A DNA stretch of 10,956 nt, taken from assembly GCA_012513195.1 (NCBI GenBank), contig JAAZCR010000016.1, positions 1 to 10,956 on the forward strand. Reading direction: 5' to 3'. The position numbers and the translations under genes were made by a program. The stretch is from Bacilli bacterium. GTDB taxonomy: Bacteria > Bacillota_I > Bacilli_A > Haloplasmatales > Haloplasmataceae. Each line of letters begins with the position of its first letter. The first letter of the stretch is position 1. Positions 7,956-10,956 of this stretch are shown here, in pieces. A model generated the notes under the pieces. The model was not told where the DNA came from and did not search any database. It was given only the letters and a program-made list of their open reading frames with translations.

Positions 7956-7983
7956 TTGTATATTTAAAAACTAATGTTATAAT
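7956..7983 (+). promoter_or_regulatory. Extended -10 promoter of the LacI-family gene
   Basis: The -10 is a perfect TATAAT at 7978-7983 with an extended TG element (7975-7976). A weak -35, TTGTAT at 7956-7961, lies at 16-bp spacing. Transcription would begin near 7990, giving a leader of about 28 bases before the ATG at 8018. Confidence 0.7.
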
Positions 7984-8003
7984 TAAATTGCAGATTTATT
8001 ATA

Positions 8004-8020
8004 GAGAGGTAGGTAATATG
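8004..8020 (+). promoter_or_regulatory. Ribosome binding site fixing the LacI-family start
   Basis: GAGAGGT at 8004-8010 precedes the ATG at 8018 by about 8 bases. This start gives the standard LacI N-terminus MANIKDVAKRANVS. An in-frame TTG at 7988 would add ten residues, overlaps the expected transcription start, and has no ribosome site. Confidence 0.85.
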
Positions 8021-8998
8021 GCTAATATAAAAGATGTAGCTAAAAGAGCTAATGTGTCTGTTGCGACTGTATCGAGGGTAATCAATAACAAGGGATATGT
8101 TAATGAAGAAACGAGAATGCTTGTGGAAAAAGCGATTAAAGAGTTAAATTTTATACCAAATGAAGTTGCTCGATCTTTATATAAAAAGGTCTCTAAATCA
8201 ATTGGTGTTATTTTCCCTCATTTGAGCAATCCATTCTATTACTATGTACTTGAAGGAATTGAAGCTTTAGCTTTTGAAAAAGGTTATAAAGTAATTATTT
8301 GTAACTCAAATGAAGATAAATCTCGCGAAGAAGAATATATAAATCAATTTATTAAATATAACATTGATGGGATTATTATTGGTTCAAACAGTAGCTTAAA
8401 TGCCCGTTATATTGAATTAAACATCCCTATTGTATCAATCGATCGAATTATTCATGATGATGTCCCCTCAGTAACTAGTGATAATATTACGGGAGGATAT
8501 CTTGCCTGTAAGAAATTAATTGAAAACGGTTGTAAGTCAATTGTTCATTTTCGGGGACCAAGCATTCTGTTAACGGTTAAGGACCGTTCGCTTGGTTTTA
8601 ATAAATGCTTAGAAGAACATGGCCTAACATGTTATCAAGTGGACTTGGCATTTATAAATCCCGAACGGGAAATAATTGCGACCTTCTTAAAAGAACATGA
8701 AGAAATTGATGGTATCTTTTGTGATAGTGATTTGATTGGAGCAGTCGTCTTATCGGAATTAAATCGATTAGGTCGTAAAGTTCCAGATGAAGTTCAAGTT
8801 ATCGGGTATGATAATAACCCCTTATGTAGTTTACTTACCCCAGCCCTCACTACGATCTCACAAAATATGTTCGAAATTGGTAAGGAAGCAATGTTATCAC
8901 TTAATACCATAATAGAGAAAATGGAATTAAAAGATAAGCATAAAACCATTCCTGTAGAATTAGTAGAAAGAGAATCAACTAAAAAGTTGGTAGGATAA
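8018..8998 (+). CDS. LacI/GalR-family transcriptional regulator of the maltodextrin locus
   Basis: This 326-residue cytoplasmic DNA-binding protein is of normal length for the family. The helix-turn-helix is at residues 2-25 (ANIKDVAKRANVSVATVSRV), followed by the hinge helix around NEVARSL (48-54). The remainder is the two-lobed sugar-binding core beginning SIGVIFPHLSNPFY (61-74). It contains DGIFCDSDLIGA and the family's VIGYDNNP segment before the C-terminal LTTISQ. It diverges from the minus-strand GH13 gene, and a cre/LacI-like palindrome lies between them, so self-regulation and control of the GH13 gene are expected. Control of the malEFG operon is plausible but its promoter lies outside the window. 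A MalR-like role fits best; the effector sugar cannot be read from sequence. No clear terminator follows. Confidence 0.95.
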   Translation: MANIKDVAKRANVSVATVSRVINNKGYVNEETRMLVEKAIKELNFIPNEVARSLYKKVSKSIGVIFPHLSNPFYYYVLEGIEALAFEKGYKVIICNSNEDKSREEEYINQFIKYNIDGIIIGSNSSLNARYIELNIPIVSIDRIIHDDVPSVTSDNITGGYLACKKLIENGCKSIVHFRGPSILLTVKDRSLGFNKCLEEHGLTCYQVDLAFINPEREIIATFLKEHEEIDGIFCDSDLIGAVVLSELNRLGRKVPDEVQVIGYDNNPLCSLLTPALTTISQNMFEIGKEAMLSLNTIIEKMELKDKHKTIPVELVERESTKKLVG

Positions 8999-9015
8999 GA
9001 GGTTAAAATCCAGAT

Positions 9016-9046
9016 AAATTAATCGCATGTTACAACGATTTAATTT
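9016..9046 (+). repeat. AT-rich imperfect inverted repeat downstream of lacI-type gene
   Basis: AAATTAATCG (9016-9025) pairs with CGATTTAATTT (9036-9046) over 10 bp with one bulged T and a 10-base loop. It begins 17 bases after the regulator's stop. No T-run follows, so it is at best a weak 3'-end structure and not a convincing terminator. Confidence 0.4.
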
Positions 9047-9083
9047 AAGAAAACAGGAAAAGTAATTGTTGATAGTTTGGGTA

Positions 9084-9112
9084 TACTAACACTTACTTAA
9101 GTAACTTTAGTA
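9084..9112. repeat. Imperfect inverted repeat centred on a 12-bp palindrome
   Basis: TTACTTAAGTAA (9093-9104) is a perfect palindrome. It is flanked by outer arms TACTAA (9084-9089) and TTAGTA (9107-9112) with small unpaired gaps. T-rich sequence (GATGTTTTGTTATT) follows, so it could act as a weak terminator of the regulator transcript or a protein-binding site. In such AT-rich DNA, chance is possible. Confidence 0.35.
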
Positions 9113-9326
9113 GATGTTTTGTTATTCTTATATCTCATGTAATAAATAGTGATAAATATTAGTAGATGGTATATACTTATCTGGAAGTTTAAGCAATAAT
9201 TAGAGCTCGCGCTATTATCTTACTTGATATAACTAACTACATTCTCCATATTACTCATTAACCAGAAATCATCATAAATTATCTACAGTTACACAATTAT
9301 ATATATAAAATAGGAGCCTTTATTAC

Positions 9327-9355
9327 TTGCTTATATATAATCAAACTGATATAAT
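9327..9355 (+). promoter_or_regulatory. Strong extended -10 promoter upstream of tsaD
   Basis: TTGCTT at 9327-9332, a 17-base spacer, and a perfect TATAAT at 9350-9355 preceded by the extended -10 TG (9347-9348) make the best promoter in the gene-free stretch. Transcription would start near 9362. That leaves a leader of about 195 bases before the tsaD ATG, interrupted by a terminator-like hairpin at 9518-9536. Confidence 0.65.
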
Positions 9356-9517
9356 ATTCTATGTTAAATGCAAGAGTTGAGACTTATATTATTGTGATAT
9401 AAAAGAATTAATTAAGTGGAATGAAAAGAATAAGTTATTAAAATCCGTGTAATTATATTTATGTAAATTCAAATAGAAAATAGATAATAAAATCTTGTAA
9501 AAAATAGGAAAATTATT

Positions 9518-9536
9518 AGGGCAGTATGCCCTTTTT
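9518..9536 (+). terminator. Small intrinsic terminator or attenuator before tsaD
   Basis: AGGGCA (9518-9523) pairs with TGCCCT (9527-9532) around a GTA loop. Counting from 9532, five T residues follow. The stem is short but is one of the most GC-rich spots in this AT-rich spacer. It ends only 20 bases before the tsaD ATG, which leaves no room for a separate promoter downstream. It therefore either ends an upstream or leader RNA with readthrough into tsaD, or attenuates tsaD. Confidence 0.6.
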
Positions 9537-9556
9537 ACCTTAGAAAGAGGATTGTT

Positions 9557-10567
9557 ATGAAGGATGTCATAGTTTTAGCTATTGAAACTAGTTGTGATGA
9601 AACTAGCGTTGCGATTATTAAAAATGGTAAAGAAGTACTTGCGAACATCGTCTCATCCCAAATTGATATTCATAAAAAATTTGGTGGTGTAGTGCCTGAA
9701 GTGGCAAGCCGTCATCATGTCGAAAACATTACTGTGGTTTTAGATGAAGCACTTAAAACAGCACAGATTACTTTAGATGATATTGATTGTATAGCTGTTA
9801 CGCAAGGGCCAGGCTTAATTGGTTCATTATTAGTAGGTATTAATGCAGCGAAAGCGTTTAGTTACGCTCTAAAAAAACCTTTAATTGGTGTACACCATAT
9901 CGCTGGACACATTTATGCGAATCATTTGGTAAGCGATATGAAATTCCCATTAATGGCACTGGTTGTTTCTGGTGGACATACCGAATTAGTCTACATGAAG
10001 GATCACTACGATTTTGAAATCATTGGTTCAACACGTGATGATGCCGTTGGGGAAGCTTATGATAAAGTGGCGCGTGTCATTGGTTTACCATATCCTGGTG
10101 GTCCACAAATCGACAAACTAGCGCAAATTGGGGAAGATACTTACCATTTACCACGAGTTATGCTTGAACAAGACAATTTTGATTTTAGTTTTTCAGGTTT
10201 AAAGACTTATGTGATTAATTTAGTACATAATGCCGAACAACGCAATGAAACTATTAATAAAGAAAATCTGGCGAAAAGTTTCCAAGAAGCAGTCATCGAT
10301 ATCTTAGTAGGAAAAACATTTAAGGCCATTGAACAATATCCTGTCAAACAATTATTAGTGGCAGGTGGGGTAGCTGCCAATAGTGGATTAAGAAAACGGC
10401 TAAATGAAGTGATTCAGAAATATCCTGATATTGAATTAGTTATTCCTCCACTAAAGTTTTGTACCGATAATGCGGCAATGATAGGAGTAGCGGGATATTT
10501 TAGTTACTTAAAAGGTGTTAGCGATGATTTAAGTCTAAATGGTAGTGCTAGTTTAGATTTAAAGTAG
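9557..10567 (+). CDS. tsaD: tRNA N6-adenosine threonylcarbamoyltransferase TsaD
   Basis: TsaD (formerly Gcp/YgjD) transfers the threonylcarbamoyl group from threonylcarbamoyl-AMP to A37 of tRNAs reading ANN codons. It acts in the cytoplasm with TsaB and TsaE. The 336-residue length is normal. Seen marks are the ASKHA-type nucleotide-binding start [15 protein letters not shown] (6-20), [12 protein letters not shown] (47-58), the metal-ligand motif HHIAGH with His114 and His118, VSGGHTELV (137-145), [13 protein letters not shown] (161-173), FSFSGLKT (210-217), [12 protein letters not shown] (268-279), and the third metal ligand Asp304 in [16 protein letters not shown] at 9544-9550 lies 6 bases before the ATG. 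The gene stands alone here, apart from the sugar cluster, with a leader holding a promoter and a terminator-like hairpin. The stop is TAG. Confidence 0.98.
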   Translation: MKDVIVLAIETSCDETSVAIIKNGKEVLANIVSSQIDIHKKFGGVVPEVASRHHVENITVVLDEALKTAQITLDDIDCIAVTQGPGLIGSLLVGINAAKAFSYALKKPLIGVHHIAGHIYANHLVSDMKFPLMALVVSGGHTELVYMKDHYDFEIIGSTRDDAVGEAYDKVARVIGLPYPGGPQIDKLAQIGEDTYHLPRVMLEQDNFDFSFSGLKTYVINLVHNAEQRNETINKENLAKSFQEAVIDILVGKTFKAIEQYPVKQLLVAGGVAANSGLRKRLNEVIQKYPDIELVIPPLKFCTDNAAMIGVAGYFSYLKGVSDDLSLNGSASLDLK

Positions 10568-10585
10568 GTTATAATAATACATAAT

Positions 10586-10613
10586 TTGACAAAACGATTA
10601 AAGAGTGTATACT
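10586..10613 (+). promoter_or_regulatory. Near-consensus promoter for the last gene
   Basis: A perfect -35 TTGACA (10586-10591) and TATACT (10608-10613, one mismatch to TATAAT) are separated by 16 bases. Transcription would start near 10620, giving a leader of about 130 bases before the GTG at 10750. The -10 lies inside a palindromic motif that occurs again at 10630-10643, so the promoter is probably repressed. Confidence 0.65.
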
Positions 10614-10643
10614 TTTCTTTTTTGAAATGAAGTGTATACACTT
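10604..10643. repeat. Repeated GTGTATAC motif: inverted repeat, possible operator pair or terminator
   Basis: AGTGTATAC occurs at 10604-10612 and again at 10631-10639, 27 bases apart. The second copy is the core of a perfect 14-bp palindrome, AAGTGTATACACTT (10630-10643). The first copy covers the -10 of a near-consensus promoter, and the second falls just after the expected transcription start. The same bases can fold into a hairpin (10604-10612 with 10634-10642, loop of 21) followed by TATTTTC, which could end tsaD transcription. The operator reading is favoured by the promoter overlap; the protein is unknown. Confidence 0.6.
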
Positions 10644-10736
10644 ATTTTCAATATAAAGTAAACATTTTTAAATAAAATCATTAATATGTATTGAAATATG
10701 AATCATTTCGAGGTAATTATATATTAGGATTATAAG

Positions 10737-10752
10737 AGGAGGGTAAATAGTG
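10737..10752 (+). promoter_or_regulatory. Strong ribosome binding site before a GTG start
   Basis: AGGAGGG at 10737-10743 lies 6 bases before GTG at 10750. An in-frame TAA at 10744-10746 excludes any longer protein. This fixes the start of the last gene despite its non-ATG codon. Confidence 0.85.
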
Positions 10753-10956
10753 ATACAGTACTTGGTATTTATATACATTGTACAAGTAATTTTGACTTTC
10801 CTTTTAACAAGACATTATAATAATTATTTTTTTACAGGTATTAATATTTTGTCCATCTTGATTAACTTGTTAATTATATTATTTCTCTACATACTGGTCA
10901 TTAGATATATAGAAAAAATCGATAAGGAAAAAGAAAATATAAACCTACAACTAAAT
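10750..10956 (+). CDS. Two-helix membrane protein of unknown function (3' partial)
   Basis: Only the first 69 codons are in the window and I do not recognise the family. It begins with GTG behind an excellent ribosome site. Two hydrophobic helices are visible, about residues 2-19 and 30-50, joined by a short polar link (TRHYNNYFF). A charged, helical stretch starting at RYIEKIDKEKEN follows and runs off the edge, so the N-terminus is a short membrane unit leading into a cytoplasmic part. This layout occurs in small sensor kinases and in many anchored proteins; with no domain visible it stays hypothetical. The gene is unlikely to belong to the sugar cluster. Its promoter region (10586-10643) carries a repeated palindrome, so its expression is probably switched. 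Confidence 0.75.
   Translation, partial: MIQYLVFIYIVQVILTFLLTRHYNNYFFTGINILSILINLLIILFLYILVIRYIEKIDKEKENINLQLN

Larger units (their letters stand above)
8999..9556. other. 558-base gene-free stretch before tsaD
   Basis: All six frames are broken by frequent stops, with no reading frame that has both a start and a ribosome site beyond a few codons. No tRNA fold or recognisable gene remnant was found. It is visibly more AT-rich than the flanking genes. It holds two imperfect AT-rich inverted repeats (9016-9046, 9084-9112), a good promoter (9327-9355) and a short GC-rich terminator (9518-9536), listed separately. It may be the leader of tsaD, a small-RNA locus, or simply decayed spacer. Confidence 0.7.

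Noticed and set aside
8521..8534. cre-like TGAAAACGGTTGTA inside the LacI-family gene
   Set aside because: One mismatch to the pattern, but it lies within coding sequence with no promoter nearby; chance is likely.
9001..9011. GGTTAAAATCC resembling a tRNA T-arm
   Set aside because: No acceptor, D or anticodon arms surround it; the upstream sequence is the end of the regulator gene.
9279..9287. DnaA-box-like TTATCTACA, hinting at an origin
   Set aside because: A single near match with one mismatch, no cluster and no dnaA/dnaN neighbours.
9361..9402. Tiny ORFs in the tsaD leader (13 codons at 9361, 6 codons at 9421)
   Set aside because: No ribosome site, and the first would start at the transcription start itself; no run of regulatory codons.

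Overview
The window is AT-rich bacterial DNA with compact genes that translate cleanly under the standard code. Tryptophan is TGG inside the intact genes. The eight complete stops are six TAA and two TAG, with no TGA. Low GC, lipoproteins, a maltose-type transporter with no ATPase gene beside it, and a stand-alone tsaD suggest a low-GC Firmicutes/Tenericutes relative that kept code 11, such as the Acholeplasma/Izemoplasma/Haloplasma neighbourhood. This assignment is inferred from style, not from an alignment.

Bases 1-6507 form one forward cluster for alpha-glucan use. It holds the 3' part of a MalE-like binding protein, the permeases MalF and MalG, and two GH13 alpha-amylase-family enzymes with N-terminal export or anchoring signals. 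A strong hairpin lies between malE and malF. A long bidirectional terminator at 6509-6552 separates this cluster from a convergent, cytosolic GH13 enzyme on the minus strand (6561-7856). That gene diverges from a LacI-family regulator (8018-8998). A cre/LacI-type operator sits between the two start sites. The simplest reading is that surface enzymes trim starch or maltodextrin, MalEFG imports the oligomers using an ATPase encoded elsewhere, the cytosolic GH13 processes them, and the LacI protein adjusts expression to sugar supply.

Bases 8999-9556 hold no gene. They contain a good extended -10 promoter and, about 165 bases further on, a small intrinsic terminator just before tsaD (9557-10567). 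This is compatible with a leader RNA or a small RNA. TsaD makes the t6A modification of tRNA and is not part of the sugar system. Beyond tsaD are a near-consensus promoter overlapped by a repeated palindromic motif (possible operators) and the first 69 codons of a two-helix membrane protein that runs off the window.

I see no CRISPR array, insertion sequence, tRNA, rRNA or obvious phage gene. Most of the window is a well-formed but recognisable maltodextrin locus. The least explained parts are the stretch before tsaD and the promoter/operator region at the right end.
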